Assembly: GCF_003062295.1 (NCBI RefSeq)
Contig: NZ_PYCN01000018.1
Coordinates: 102,015-166,014, forward strand
Direction of reading: 5' to 3'
Origin: Bradyrhizobium algeriense
GTDB taxonomy: Bacteria > Pseudomonadota > Alphaproteobacteria > Rhizobiales > Xanthobacteraceae
Length of the DNA: 64,000 nucleotides
Shown here: positions 55,384 to 63,904 of the stretch, one piece after another
Position numbering within the stretch: the first letter of the stretch is position 1
How the letters are laid out: every line of letters starts with the position of its first letter
The notes under the pieces: model-generated
What the model was told of the DNA's origin: nothing
Databases searched by the model: none
The model's input: the letters and a program-made list of their open reading frames with translations, nothing else
Translations under genes and position numbers: made by a program

Positions 55384-55634
55384 TGACCGCTACTGGCACG
55401 AAACCGACTAGCCGAGCCGTTCGGCTGATGTCCGTTGATCGGGGCAAAGCAGAAGGGGCGTTCGCAGCCGTCAAGGCAGCTTTTGACCCCGAGGGGACAT
55501 CGACACCTAGCTCTGTATTTGCGTCATTTATCGCGTTCTGGCGAGCTACAAAGTACTTCAAGCATTTCGCAAAAAGCAGCTTCTCAAAAGTACGAAGAAG
55601 GATGCAGTATGGCTGGCGAAGACAAAAATGTTGA
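55383..55634 (+). CDS. Possible small coupled gene, uncertain
   Basis: An 83-codon frame starts at ATG 55383, overlapping the metalloprotease stop (TGATG), and ends inside the start of the MltR-like gene (26-base overlap). Encoded sequence (MTATGTKPTSRAVRLMSVDR, then a basic C-terminus KVRRRMQYGWRRQKC) has no recognised domain. The gene order and coupling favour it slightly; composition does not exclude a chance frame. Confidence 0.3.
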   Translation: MTATGTKPTSRAVRLMSVDRGKAEGAFAAVKAAFDPEGTSTPSSVFASFIAFWRATKYFKHFAKSSFSKVRRRMQYGWRRQKC

Positions 55635-56175
55635 TGAGAGCACCTCAGTCAGCAGAGAGGACCTCCAGGCACTTGTGGAGGGTACCAAAGTACTTTTGCT
55701 GGATGGTGAAGCGAGCAGTGCAATCCGGTACACTTCCCTGCTCGAAGAACATCTTCGGATTGCGCTTTGTTCAAAGATGCCGAACATGGATCGAAAAATG
55801 GAGGGGATTCTTTTCGAGGGCTACGGTCCCTTGAGCACCCTTAGGAGCAAGATCGACATCGCGTTGGCCTTGGATGTACTTACGGAAGCGCTGCACCGGG
55901 ACGCGCAAACAGTCCGCAAGATCAGGAACAAGTTTGCTCATTCATCAAAGAATCTTGGACTCAGCTCGGATACGTTAGTCCAACTGTGCAGAAACCTGAG
56001 TACATTTGATGCTGGTGAGAAGCGTCTCATGAAGATATTTGGTGCTGCGATACAAAAGATCACCGATCATTTGGCAGAACAAATTGAAGTTGGCCTGAAG
56101 GAAGCGAAGGGTCGGTCGTCAATCCTCGCTGCCGCTCTGAAACAAGCATCGGCAGATAAGGCGGTCGTCGGCTGA
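55609..56175 (+). CDS. MltR-family protein (mannitol repressor-like)
   Basis: The 188-residue protein (MAGEDKNVDESTSVSREDLQ) has the MltR signature: LFEGYGPLSTLRSKIDIALA and TEALHRDAQTVRKIRNKFAH, followed by a helical C-terminus. MltR proteins regulate mannitol operons in enterics, but the fold is also found in other contexts and no sugar gene is nearby. AAGGA lies 6 bases before ATG 55609. It may be a regulator or part of a defence module; the latter is inference. Confidence 0.7.
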   Translation: MAGEDKNVDESTSVSREDLQALVEGTKVLLLDGEASSAIRYTSLLEEHLRIALCSKMPNMDRKMEGILFEGYGPLSTLRSKIDIALALDVLTEALHRDAQTVRKIRNKFAHSSKNLGLSSDTLVQLCRNLSTFDAGEKRLMKIFGAAIQKITDHLAEQIEVGLKEAKGRSSILAAALKQASADKAVVG

Positions 56176-56315
56176 CTATTCGCAATGAGTCGTTCGGTTG
56201 TTGGTGATCGGGTGAGGTCTAGTGCCGGTTCGTGGCACTTTGCAGACCTTCCATGGTTGTGGGCAGCTTCCGTATGCGCAAGTAAAGCCGACATAAGAAC
56301 TACTCAGTTCAGCCT

Positions 56316-56398
56316 GCTGTCAGCTTGGCGACGGCAGCGGCCCTTAAAGTCAAGGAACTTGAAATCTGGCCACGACCGACGATCCAAAAGGGTCCCAT
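56316..56398. repeat. Island repeat copy 2
   Basis: GCTGTCAGCTTGGCGACGGC, core AAGGAACTTGAAATC (56352-56366), 23-base gap, GGGTCCCAT (56390-56398). The sequence of about 80 bases lies between the MltR-like and MarR-like genes. Reads open as AVSLATAAALKVKELEI on the plus strand. Confidence 0.8.
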
Positions 56399-56482
56399 GG
56401 TCGCGTAGGCTTTTGCCATCTCGGGCCGTCGATGCTCGCGTGACTCTTCATCTAGAGGCAGGAGTGCCAGCGTCGCAGAAGT

Positions 56483-56977
56483 TCACCGCGAGTGCGGAGC
56501 ATCGCTTGCTTCCTCCGACCAAATGGAGCCTTGGACTTCATCTTCAAAGAACAACTCACCCATCGGGCCAATTCGCTTCCTTGGATTGTCTTTCATGACC
56601 TCAATCATGCGAGCGGCGAGGCGGTGCCCACGTTCCGTCAGGAAAACGTGACGTAACCGTAGGTCACTGAGCCTGTTATCGACGACGGTAAGAAGGTCGA
56701 AACCAGGTTTACGCCTTACGACACGCGAAGTTAGTCGACGCAGGTGCATTGAGACAGTGACCGGTTTTATACCGCAGCGGCGCGCCAGCACAGACACGGG
56801 AAGTCCCTCCTCAGCCCAAACGGCCAGGAACGTGTACGCTTGATCGTACGAGAGGTGATAGTAAAGCTCCTGCAGCACCTGAAGTGCTATGGCAAAACGC
56901 AGAACTAAAACTCGCTGCCGAGATGATAGCTCATGAAATTGGTCTTGAAGTTCATTAGGCACCGGGCGCTCCTTCAT
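56483..56977 (-). CDS. MarR-like winged-helix regulator
   Basis: The 164-residue protein has a winged helix: YDQAYTFLAVWAEEGLPVSV, LARRCGIKPVTVSMHLRRLT (recognition helix), then VRRKPGFDLLTVVDNR and LRHVFLTERGHRLAARMIEV (wing). This fits the MarR superfamily. The C-terminal tail (GPMGELFFEDEVQGSIWSEE) is extra. ATG 56977 is listed, but AAGGAG is ideally placed for GTG 56962. It lies between island repeats 2 and 3. Confidence 0.75.
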   Translation of the reverse strand: MKERPVPNELQDQFHELSSRQRVLVLRFAIALQVLQELYYHLSYDQAYTFLAVWAEEGLPVSVLARRCGIKPVTVSMHLRRLTSRVVRRKPGFDLLTVVDNRLSDLRLRHVFLTERGHRLAARMIEVMKDNPRKRIGPMGELFFEDEVQGSIWSEEASDAPHSR

Positions 56978-57134
56978 GTGAGGCTCGGAATAAAGCAGAC
57001 CAGCACTCGTACTAATAGATTACTCTCTGGCAGCTACTTGCGACCTTCGCTGACACATGCGGGATGGGCTTCTTAAGAGCGTGAGCCGCCGCGACCATGC
57101 GAGCTGGATGCAAATCCCCGTGGCACACATTGCA

Positions 57135-57233
57135 GCCGTAAGCTCGGCGGCGGCAGCAGCCTTTAACCGAAGGAACTTGAAACCGCATCGTCAGTGATGT
57201 TCAAAAAGGGTCCCATGGGACGAGATGGGACCC
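57135..57233. repeat. Island repeat copy 3
   Basis: GCCGTAAGCTCGGCGGCGGC, core AAGGAACTTGAAACC (57170-57184), 23-base gap, GGGTCCCAT (57208-57216) and its complement ATGGGACCC (57225-57233). The core is one base shorter before AAGG than in copy 2, which shifts the plus-strand frame. Homology with copy 4 resumes downstream at GCGCTCAAGGATGTTGCT (57297-57314). No gene is supported between here and 57484. Confidence 0.8.
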
Positions 57234-57296
57234 AAATTTCTGAGGGGGGTGGGCGGGGTGGGAGACGTTCTGCCGGTGCATGGTAGTACCCCTAGC

Positions 57297-57314
57297 GCGC
57301 TCAAGGATGTTGCT
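57297..57314. repeat. Secondary repeat shared by copies 3 and 4
   Basis: GCGCTCAAGGATGTTGCT here is identical to 59257-59274. The surroundings GTGCATGGTAGTACCCC and GTGCATGATAGCCCC are also similar, so copies 3 and 4 share a longer module than the core. Confidence 0.75.
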
Positions 57315-57484
57315 CGCGAACTTTGCTTGCCGTTGGCCACCGGCTACCGTCGCAACACCTCGAAGTTTGAGCGCGTTTGAAGACCCGCACACGAGCGCCT
57401 TACTTCGGTCGCGTAATAAAGCGGGTGCTCAAACGAATAGACACCCATTTGGATTGGAATGAAGTCGACTCTTAAAATGGTATC

Positions 57485-58210
57485 TTAATCGCCAGCAGTG
57501 CGCCGACGCGCCACTTCGAAGAACCGTTCGACAAGCTCAGAGTTGCCGAGTTCGGAGGTGTCGGGTTCAGCTTCCGAGAGATGACCTAGAAAACCTACCG
57601 CTTGTGTCTCTTCGCGCTCTCCAACTTGAAGGCCTGCGTGATCCGATAATGACGCAATCTCTTCAAGGCTCAACCGCTTGAGGAGCTGAAGGCTCCGTTG
57701 AATGATTTGACCATAAAGCTCCTTGAGCTCGGCATCTTCTAAGCGGATGTCTCTGGTCTGCTGCAGAAAGGTTCGAAGTGTTGCTGCTGCTTGTTCCGAA
57801 GGATCGTTCACAGCCTGCAACTGGGCTGCCGTCGGAAAACTGTAAGATGACGGGAGCGTTTCGAGTGCGCGCCTGATTTCTGGAGTCGAAAATAGCTTCT
57901 TCAGCTTCTCAACTGATGTTCGATCACTTTCCCCGAGAACATTTCGGTCGGTTTCTCTGATAGCATTCCGATCAACAATGAAGCGGCCCAAGACAAAGAA
58001 GGTGCAACCGATACCGATGAGTGTAAATCCGATCCACGGAGGCGTGTCCGGAATTGTAACTGTAAGACCAAAAAGTTGCCCTATGGGCTGTACCAGATAT
58101 TGGACCATTCCCGTCAAAGCCGCTGTGCCTGCGGCGATAAGCAGGAGAGCCCCGCGGTTCCAAGCGTTGCCGAGAAGCAGTCTAACGAACTTAAGGATAA
58201 AGTCCCGCAC
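57485..58210 (-). CDS. Two-TM island membrane protein
   Basis: From GTG 58210 the 241-residue protein has two hydrophobic helices (GALLLIAAGTAALTGMVQYL; PPWIGFTLIGIGCTFFVLGR) and a cytoplasmic helical domain (VEKLKKLFSTPEIRRALETL, RDIRLEDAELKELYGQIIQR, EIASLSDHAGLQVGEREETQ). The start is uncertain: the frame is open to 58381 but that would overlap the divergent gene at 58363. Function unknown. Many phage-defence effectors are small membrane proteins, but no motif supports that here. Confidence 0.65.
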   Translation of the reverse strand: MRDFILKFVRLLLGNAWNRGALLLIAAGTAALTGMVQYLVQPIGQLFGLTVTIPDTPPWIGFTLIGIGCTFFVLGRFIVDRNAIRETDRNVLGESDRTSVEKLKKLFSTPEIRRALETLPSSYSFPTAAQLQAVNDPSEQAAATLRTFLQQTRDIRLEDAELKELYGQIIQRSLQLLKRLSLEEIASLSDHAGLQVGEREETQAVGFLGHLSEAEPDTSELGNSELVERFFEVARRRTAGD

Positions 58211-58362
58211 GATAGCCCCCGACTCGAAGGTATCACAACCTGAAGGTTGATATAAGGTTACATCTCTATCAAGCTGTAGTGCCCCCAAAGCGCTTTTGGC
58301 GGTCGCCTTTGAAGGGCTGAACGCGGCAGCTTTGGCCATTTCGAGCACTGAGGCTACGAGCA

Positions 58363-58863
58363 ATGAACCTGAATACAGCAACGCTTTATTGGGACCGCGT
58401 CACTTGGAGACAGACACTTCACACCGAGCGGCAGATGTCGCTTCGCCTTCAAGCCACAGTTCAAGAGAGCGGTCGGGATCTGATCATTGAGAAAGCTGGC
58501 CGAATGGAAGGGATGCGAACCGAACTAGCGATTGTACGAGGACATCACGACTGGAAGGTACCCGAAATCCCGCGAGAGGCGCGCGGCTATTTTTCCTACT
58601 TTGGGGAGAGCGCGGAAGATGACTTCGGGCAGTTTCTCAGCGGCGGGGTTGCTATACCGGAAGCGCTATTTGACGACATTTGGCAGCGGCTAAAGCTCGG
58701 AGGACATTCAAGCGCAACGGTTGGTCTCGAACTAGGACCCTTTGATTTTGATGGTTTCGAAGAGTGGACTTGGAAACGCAGCACGAACCCGTTTCTCATC
58801 ATTCATCAAGCGGAGTTCAACTTTGTTCGCGAAGAGAAGCTGACGCAAAACCTTGGTAATTAG
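58363..58863 (+). CDS. Island hypothetical protein
   Basis: The 166-residue protein starts MNLNTATLYWDRVTWRQTLH and is acidic and rich in aromatic residues (GYFSYFGESAEDDFGQFLSG, GPFDFDGFEEWTWKRSTNPF). No fold is recognised. It is divergent from the two-TM protein, so they may be a unit controlled from the 58211-58362 region. The gene ends just before copy 4 of the repeat. Confidence 0.65.
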   Translation: MNLNTATLYWDRVTWRQTLHTERQMSLRLQATVQESGRDLIIEKAGRMEGMRTELAIVRGHHDWKVPEIPREARGYFSYFGESAEDDFGQFLSGGVAIPEALFDDIWQRLKLGGHSSATVGLELGPFDFDGFEEWTWKRSTNPFLIIHQAEFNFVREEKLTQNLGN

Positions 58864-58984
58864 CTCTCCATCCTACGGCCTTGAGTCGTGCGTCCGTTCG
58901 GAGGTCCGTATTCGAGCGGCTTCCTCATTGCAACCGCAGAACCTTAGGATCACTTAGGGGACCTGCGGGAAACTGAACGCTGCT

Positions 58985-59083
58985 GCTGTAACCTCGGCGG
59001 CGGCGGGGGGCCTTAAGGTCGAGGAACTCGAAATCGCTCGAAGACTGCGGGCCATTAGGGTCCCATATCGCCAGATGGGACCC
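58985..59083. repeat. Island repeat copy 4
   Basis: GCTGTAACCTCGGCGGCGGC, core GAGGAACTCGAAATC (59021-59035), 22-base gap, GGGTCCCAT (59058-59066) and ATGGGACCC (59075-59083). It lies 214 bases from the 3' end of the serine recombinase. On the plus strand it reads open as AVTSAAAGGLKVEELEIARR. Confidence 0.8.
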
Positions 59084-59256
59084 GTTGATTTTCACTGGCT
59101 GCCTCCGAGCGTTGCTCTCACATGCACCGCACTGCCATCCAGACCCCAATGCCCCCAACGATCACCGCGAGCCCAATGCGCTCAAACGCGACCAAGATGG
59201 TGGCGAGAAAGACTAAGTGCCGTTCCGTCGACTATGTGCATGATAGCCCCTATGTG

Positions 59257-59274
59257 CGCTCAAGGATGTTGCTG
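59257..59274. repeat. Secondary repeat shared by copies 3 and 4
   Basis: GCGCTCAAGGATGTTGCT is identical to 57297-57314. It ends 23 bases before the recombinase stop codon. Its distance from the core is 109 bases longer than in copy 3, so one copy carries an insertion or the other a deletion. Confidence 0.75.
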
Positions 59275-59296
59275 ATAGACTTCGCGTGCCATGCGC

Positions 59297-59983
59297 CTAA
59301 CGTGCGGCCAGCATGAGCTTGATGGCCGTGGCGGCATACGGATTACCTGCCTTGGTCCTATGGCCCGCATCTGCGAGGGCTGCGGAGATTTCACGAAGCG
59401 ACCGTTTGCCCCCCTTGGGTCGAGCCCGAGCTAGCTTGCGGGCCAATTCGACGGTCTTGGGCCTCTCTTCGGCAATCGACTTGCGACCCTCGACCTTGAC
59501 GCCAGCGCGGCGCTTACGGTCTCGCGCGCCTCTGAGTTTCGCCACCAGCATAGCCTTCTCAAATTCGGAGACTGCCCCGAGAACTTGCCGGATAAGACGG
59601 GCGGTCGGCGTGTCGTCCAGAAAGGATGTCGGGCTATCGGCGGCTATGAGGTCGATGCCGCGCGCCCTCAACATTGCAAAGCCCACCTCCTGGACCATTA
59701 GGTCACGAGCAAATCTGTTGGCGGTCTCCACGACGATGGTTTTGGTCCCGTTTGCCTCAAGCGCTTCCAGCATCGCCGCAAAGCCGGGCCTTGTGTCGAT
59801 AGGATCGGAGCCTTTCACCGCTTCATCGTTATAGGTGCCTACCAGCTCGACACCTGAGCGTTTGGCATAGGTCTCAATGGCTTCATGCTGCCTGCGCCCG
59901 CTGTCTTTGTCCTCACCGATGTTGGTGGCTGAGGAAGTCCTCAAATAGGCGAACGCCCGAACCGATTGTGCTGCTTTTCCCAT
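59297..59983 (-). CDS. Serine recombinase (resolvase/invertase family)
   Basis: The 228-residue protein (MGKAAQSVRAFAYLRTSSAT) has the catalytic Ser17 in YLRTSS, the NRFARDLMVQEVG motif with catalytic Arg, an E-helix (VLGAVSEFEKAMLVAKLRGA), and a short C-terminal HTH region (RSLREISAALADAGHRTKAG). Length fits small resolvases and invertases, not large integrases. ATG 59983. It is divergent from the SIR2 gene and next to repeat copy 4, which is a candidate site for it. Confidence 0.9.
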   Translation of the reverse strand: MGKAAQSVRAFAYLRTSSATNIGEDKDSGRRQHEAIETYAKRSGVELVGTYNDEAVKGSDPIDTRPGFAAMLEALEANGTKTIVVETANRFARDLMVQEVGFAMLRARGIDLIAADSPTSFLDDTPTARLIRQVLGAVSEFEKAMLVAKLRGARDRKRRAGVKVEGRKSIAEERPKTVELARKLARARPKGGKRSLREISAALADAGHRTKAGNPYAATAIKLMLAAR

Positions 59984-60144
59984 TGGTTAGCTCTTTCAAG
60001 TGTATCGTATTCCTGAGAATTAGATACGGCGGACCGGCAAAATTCAATGCACAACTTTGAATCCCTGTGATTCCGATTTGCATGCCTCGATTGGTCATGC
60101 CCAACTACTGGAAAGGATTTCGCTGAGGCTGTTTGGAGAAATGC

Positions 60145-61428
60145 ATGAGCTACTGGGATGATCGTCCAGCGTCAGCAAGCAATATCCGTCACTACACGCG
60201 CGAAACTGGCTGGAGTGCATATGACGATGCCAAAAATGACAAAGGCGAAGTGGTTGAACGTGGCAGTTCGCACTTAGTCGAGCAATCTTTGACTGCCGTT
60301 CTAAACGCTTCGAACCTCCTCCTCCTGACTGGGGCAGGCTCTTCCTTCTGTGCCAAGAACACCGGGCCAGACGGGCTTAGGGCGCCCGGCATGAAGGACC
60401 TTTGGGATGCTGTCGCGTCAGCGACAACGCAGCGCACGATTGATCAAATCTCTGGCTATATGCCCCTCTCAAAACCAATCGTCGCTGAAAAGAACATCGA
60501 AAAATTTCTAACTCACTGCAAAATCTACCTTGAGCTATTTGGGCCTGAAAAGGCGCAAGACGTTCTTGAATTCATAGCACTGGCCGAAAAGACCATCGCG
60601 TCCCGTGTTGATTTCGTGAGTGACGACACGGACCTATCTGCGCATCAGGCTATTTTGCGGAAAATTGCGCGGCGCGGGGCAAGGAAACCGCGGGCACGAG
60701 TGTTCACCACAAATTACGACTTGGCCTTTGAGTACGCCGCCAGAGCACTCCGCTTCACCGTGATCGACGGATTTTCCCATTCAATGCCGCAAGTTTACGA
60801 CCGGGGGCATTTCTCATACGACATCGTACGTCGAGAGGCTGCCAGCGAGGGAGCGGACTACATCGAGAGTGTTTTTCTTCTGCACAAGCTCCATGGCTCG
60901 ATAGACTGGCGACGCAAAGGCACGGAATTGATACGGTCCCGCAGTGAAGCGGACGGGGCCGCAGCTCTCATATATCCACGAGACAGCAAATATCAGGAGG
61001 CGTTCGAGACGCCTTACTTGGATATGATGTCCGCGCTGCAGACGGCCTTGCGCGAACCGGACACCGCCTTGATCGTTTCTGGATTTGGCTTCAATGACGA
61101 TCACATCAGTAAGCCGATAATGGCCGCGCTTGAGGCCAACATGAGGCTACGCATCGTGGCGTGTGACATCGCATTCCTGGCTGACGAGGAGTTGGACAAG
61201 GATCAATTTGCGCTGGCGACGACTGCCCAAGCACGACCGAATGTCAGCGCGTGCTTCTCTAAGCTAAAACGTCTTGCTGATATTGGCGATCAACGAATAA
61301 CGCTATTGAATGGCCGCTTTGATGATCTTGCGCAGGCTATCCCCGACCTCGTCGCTCAAACGGAGCGTGAGCGTCACGCGGAACGGATTAAGGTTTTGAA
61401 CGAGCCTGCACCGGGCGACGCGAAATGA
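60145..61428 (+). CDS. SIR2-domain protein of a SIR2-HerA defence pair
   Basis: The 427-residue protein (MSYWDDRPASASNIRHYTRE) has a SIR2 core: LLLTGAGSS (about 59-67), VFTTNYDLAFE (about 186-196) and LHKLHGSIDW with the conserved His near 250. These are the NAD-binding and catalytic residues of NADase SIR2 proteins. GGAG lies before ATG 60145. It overlaps the HerA gene by ATGA. The SIR2-HerA pair is a known anti-phage system (also called Nezha) in which SIR2 depletes NAD on infection. Confidence 0.88.
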   Translation: MSYWDDRPASASNIRHYTRETGWSAYDDAKNDKGEVVERGSSHLVEQSLTAVLNASNLLLLTGAGSSFCAKNTGPDGLRAPGMKDLWDAVASATTQRTIDQISGYMPLSKPIVAEKNIEKFLTHCKIYLELFGPEKAQDVLEFIALAEKTIASRVDFVSDDTDLSAHQAILRKIARRGARKPRARVFTTNYDLAFEYAARALRFTVIDGFSHSMPQVYDRGHFSYDIVRREAASEGADYIESVFLLHKLHGSIDWRRKGTELIRSRSEADGAAALIYPRDSKYQEAFETPYLDMMSALQTALREPDTALIVSGFGFNDDHISKPIMAALEANMRLRIVACDIAFLADEELDKDQFALATTAQARPNVSACFSKLKRLADIGDQRITLLNGRFDDLAQAIPDLVAQTERERHAERIKVLNEPAPGDAK

Positions 61429-63125
61429 CCTTGCACAGCCTTGTCGATCCAAGCTGCTACGTCGGGACGATCACGCTTGTTGGTGCGGCCATCGCGCAAG
61501 CCAATCTGCCTCAGGCCGCTGCTCATCCAGAACGTCGATCCCTTGCACGCGGTGTTGTCGGCGATTTCGTGTTTGTAGACTGTGAAAGTGCCAAGCTTTT
61601 GGGAAGGATTATCGAGGTTAAGCTTCCCGATAATGAGCGCTTGAGTGTGGAGCCAACGATGGGAGCTGCGCCTGTGCCGCATCCTATTGGAAGGATTCAG
61701 CTCCTTGCTTCCGTTGATCAAAAGCAAAGTAAGCTCGTTCGTGGCCTGAGGACGCATCCTCGCGTGGGTGACGCCGTCTATTTGGCTCCGCCTGAATTGT
61801 TCGGAGAACTGGCGGCAAATGCGCTATCGAGTGAGGGGCAGCTCTCGATTGATCTCGGCTATTTGAGCGCCGGTAGTGGAATGCATTTGCGGCTGCCTCC
61901 CGAGAAATTGTTTGGCCGTCACTGCGGTGTGTTTGGTGCGACGGGCGGTGGTAAGAGTTGGACCATTGCTACTCTTCTGGACCAGATCAAAGCCAGTGGC
62001 GGAAAATGTGTACTCTTTGACCCCACAGGCGAGTTCGCCGGCCTGCCGTCGATTTCAAAACACTATGCCTTCAACGAAGGGGAAGATGGAACGCAGCGAG
62101 TGCACTTCCCTTACACCCAAACAACCGAGGAGGATCTCTTCGCCTTATTTCGTCCGTCAGGTCAGTCACAAGGTCCGAAACTCAGAGAGGCGATTCGGAG
62201 CCTCAAGTTGGTTCGTGCATGTCGGGGACAACCGCCCGAGGGTGTCGTGTTCACGCAGCGCGGCACCATCGAAAAAGCGTTCCAACCAAGAGAGCCCTTT
62301 CTTAATGCGATTGATCTGCACAGAGACGCGATCAACTCTCCTCTATGCAACTTTAGAATCGAAGGTCTGGCAGAACAGCTAAGTGCGGAATGCGTGTGGT
62401 CTAGCGGTCAAGGCGTTAATGCGAATAGTTGGGGTGGACCGGATAATTCGGTGGCGCACTGCGAAACCCTTGTTGCTCGCATCCGAACATTAATTGGCAC
62501 TCATCAACTATCGTGCATTTTTGAAACGGCCGGAACCTCGTTGGTTGAGGTGCTAACGAAGTTTTTTGAAGAAGACGAAGATGACATCATCCGTATCTCG
62601 TTTCGGTCTGTGCACTTCGAGCACAATACCCGAGAAATCCTTCTCAACGTAATTGGTCGCTATCTTCTAAGTGAGGCGAGGAGGGGGTTGTTTCGAAAGC
62701 GTCCCGTTATCGCTATTCTCGACGAGGCGCATCAGTTTCTCGGAACGACCGTTGGAGACGAATACGCCAGTGTGAAGCTGGAATCCTTCGGCATCGTTGC
62801 AAAGGAAGGGAGAAAGTACGGACTGACCGCCGTAATGGCGACGCAGCGCCCCAGAGATATCCCTCACGACGTTCTAAGCCAGTTGGGTACGCTGATCGTG
62901 CATCGTCTGACTAACGATGAGGATCGTCACGCGGTCGAGCGCGCTTGCGGGGATTTAGATAAGAACGCCGCAATGTTCATTCCCACGCTTGCACCTGGTG
63001 AAGCGATAATCGTGGGGCCTGACCTTCCAGCTCCTATGCCGGTTCAAATCCACGAGCCCCGAGTTCCTCCTGATTCCAAAGGGCCCGACTACAACAAGTT
63101 CTGGCGAGGACGGAAGGCGAACTAA
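61425..63125 (+). CDS. HerA-like ATPase of a SIR2-HerA defence pair
   Basis: The 566-residue protein has an N-terminal HAS-barrel-like region and a HerA/FtsK-type ATPase: Walker A GATGGGKSWT (171-180), Walker B VIAILDEAHQFL (near 433), and MATQRPRDIPHDVLSQLG with RLTNDEDRHAVERACG (Arg finger and sensor region). It is expected to form a hexamer that holds the SIR2 subunits. Start ATG 61425 overlaps the SIR2 stop (ATGA). The C-terminus is complete. Confidence 0.88.
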   Translation: MTLHSLVDPSCYVGTITLVGAAIAQANLPQAAAHPERRSLARGVVGDFVFVDCESAKLLGRIIEVKLPDNERLSVEPTMGAAPVPHPIGRIQLLASVDQKQSKLVRGLRTHPRVGDAVYLAPPELFGELAANALSSEGQLSIDLGYLSAGSGMHLRLPPEKLFGRHCGVFGATGGGKSWTIATLLDQIKASGGKCVLFDPTGEFAGLPSISKHYAFNEGEDGTQRVHFPYTQTTEEDLFALFRPSGQSQGPKLREAIRSLKLVRACRGQPPEGVVFTQRGTIEKAFQPREPFLNAIDLHRDAINSPLCNFRIEGLAEQLSAECVWSSGQGVNANSWGGPDNSVAHCETLVARIRTLIGTHQLSCIFETAGTSLVEVLTKFFEEDEDDIIRISFRSVHFEHNTREILLNVIGRYLLSEARRGLFRKRPVIAILDEAHQFLGTTVGDEYASVKLESFGIVAKEGRKYGLTAVMATQRPRDIPHDVLSQLGTLIVHRLTNDEDRHAVERACGDLDKNAAMFIPTLAPGEAIIVGPDLPAPMPVQIHEPRVPPDSKGPDYNKFWRGRKAN

Positions 63126-63549
63126 TCGCCGGGTATTGTTGCTGCAGCATCGGCCGGCCAGCGCCTGAGGTCTTCTGCCGCCGAGCGGGCATTGTCATAG
63201 TCGCGGCGGAAGCCAGCGAAGTCCGCACCGTAAATCTTGTCCCCACAGTCGTGCCCGACCAAGAAACGGCTCCCAGTCTGCGTTTTTACAACGTAGCCGG
63301 CGAGATGATTGGGGTATCGACAATGCGCGCAACGGATAAAGGCTCTTTTGGACCCCCGGAAGTCGTAGGCGTACTCCACGATTGGAGAGCACCGGAAGTG
63401 TCGGGAACCTCCTCCAGAAGACCAGTTAGGCTCTCCGGGTCGGAGGTTGTGAACGATATGTCCAGTAGCTGTTCGTCGCTAAGCGAGCGCCAGTAAGTAT
63501 TGGTCGCGATGGCCGCTTGAGGCCCACCGCGCGTGCTTCTTTCGGGCAT
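63122..63549 (-). pseudogene. Small Cys/His-rich protein, frameshifted
   Basis: From ATG 63549 (GGAGA upstream) the frame reads MPERSTRGGPQAAIATNTYW and SLSDEQLLDISFTTSDPESL to VPDTSGALQS. Near 63379 the sensible sequence jumps to another frame, starting VEYAYDFRGSKRAF and continuing RCAHCRYPNHLAGYVVKTQT and LVGHDCGDKIYGADFAGF, ending at 63122. Together they give one protein of about 142 residues with a Cys/His set that may bind zinc. A one-base loss at about 63380 would explain it. Two separate genes are less likely. Function unknown. Confidence 0.55.
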
Positions 63550-63904
63550 GACAATCTCCGGCCGCGAATCGAATCGGCAACTGGTGGAGATTGTACAACC
63601 GCTCAGAACCCAGCTTCCAAAAAATACCAAAAGGCAGGTACAAAAGACGAGATTGCGGTAGCGAAAACGTTAGGTTTATCAAAGACGAAGCTGGTGTCAG
63701 GCACTACCCACCGAACTGTCGCTCATTTTCCCGGGACGCCCGCTTGGCCTCCACACGCTCTCGCGAGAGCTCCAGCGAAGCCGCGTGCGCAATGGAAGCC
63801 GTTCTCACGGGCTGTACGTGGCGCTCAATACCCCCGACCTATGTCCGCGCCGGACCTAGCATTACAGTTGCGTTCTTGGAAGGTTTCTGAATCCATGGGC
63901 AACC
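63550..63904. other. Non-coding stretch before the transposase
   Basis: Several frames are open here but none looks like a real protein. The right end probably includes the terminal inverted repeat of the IS element, which cannot be defined without the other end. Confidence 0.4.

Noticed and set aside
57280..57462. Frame of 60 codons after repeat copy 3
   Set aside because: Part of the repeat module; similarity to the copy 4 region is at the DNA level and the frame is not conserved.
53453..59083. CRISPR array
   Set aside because: The four repeats are kilobases apart, diverged and separated by genes, not by short uniform spacers.
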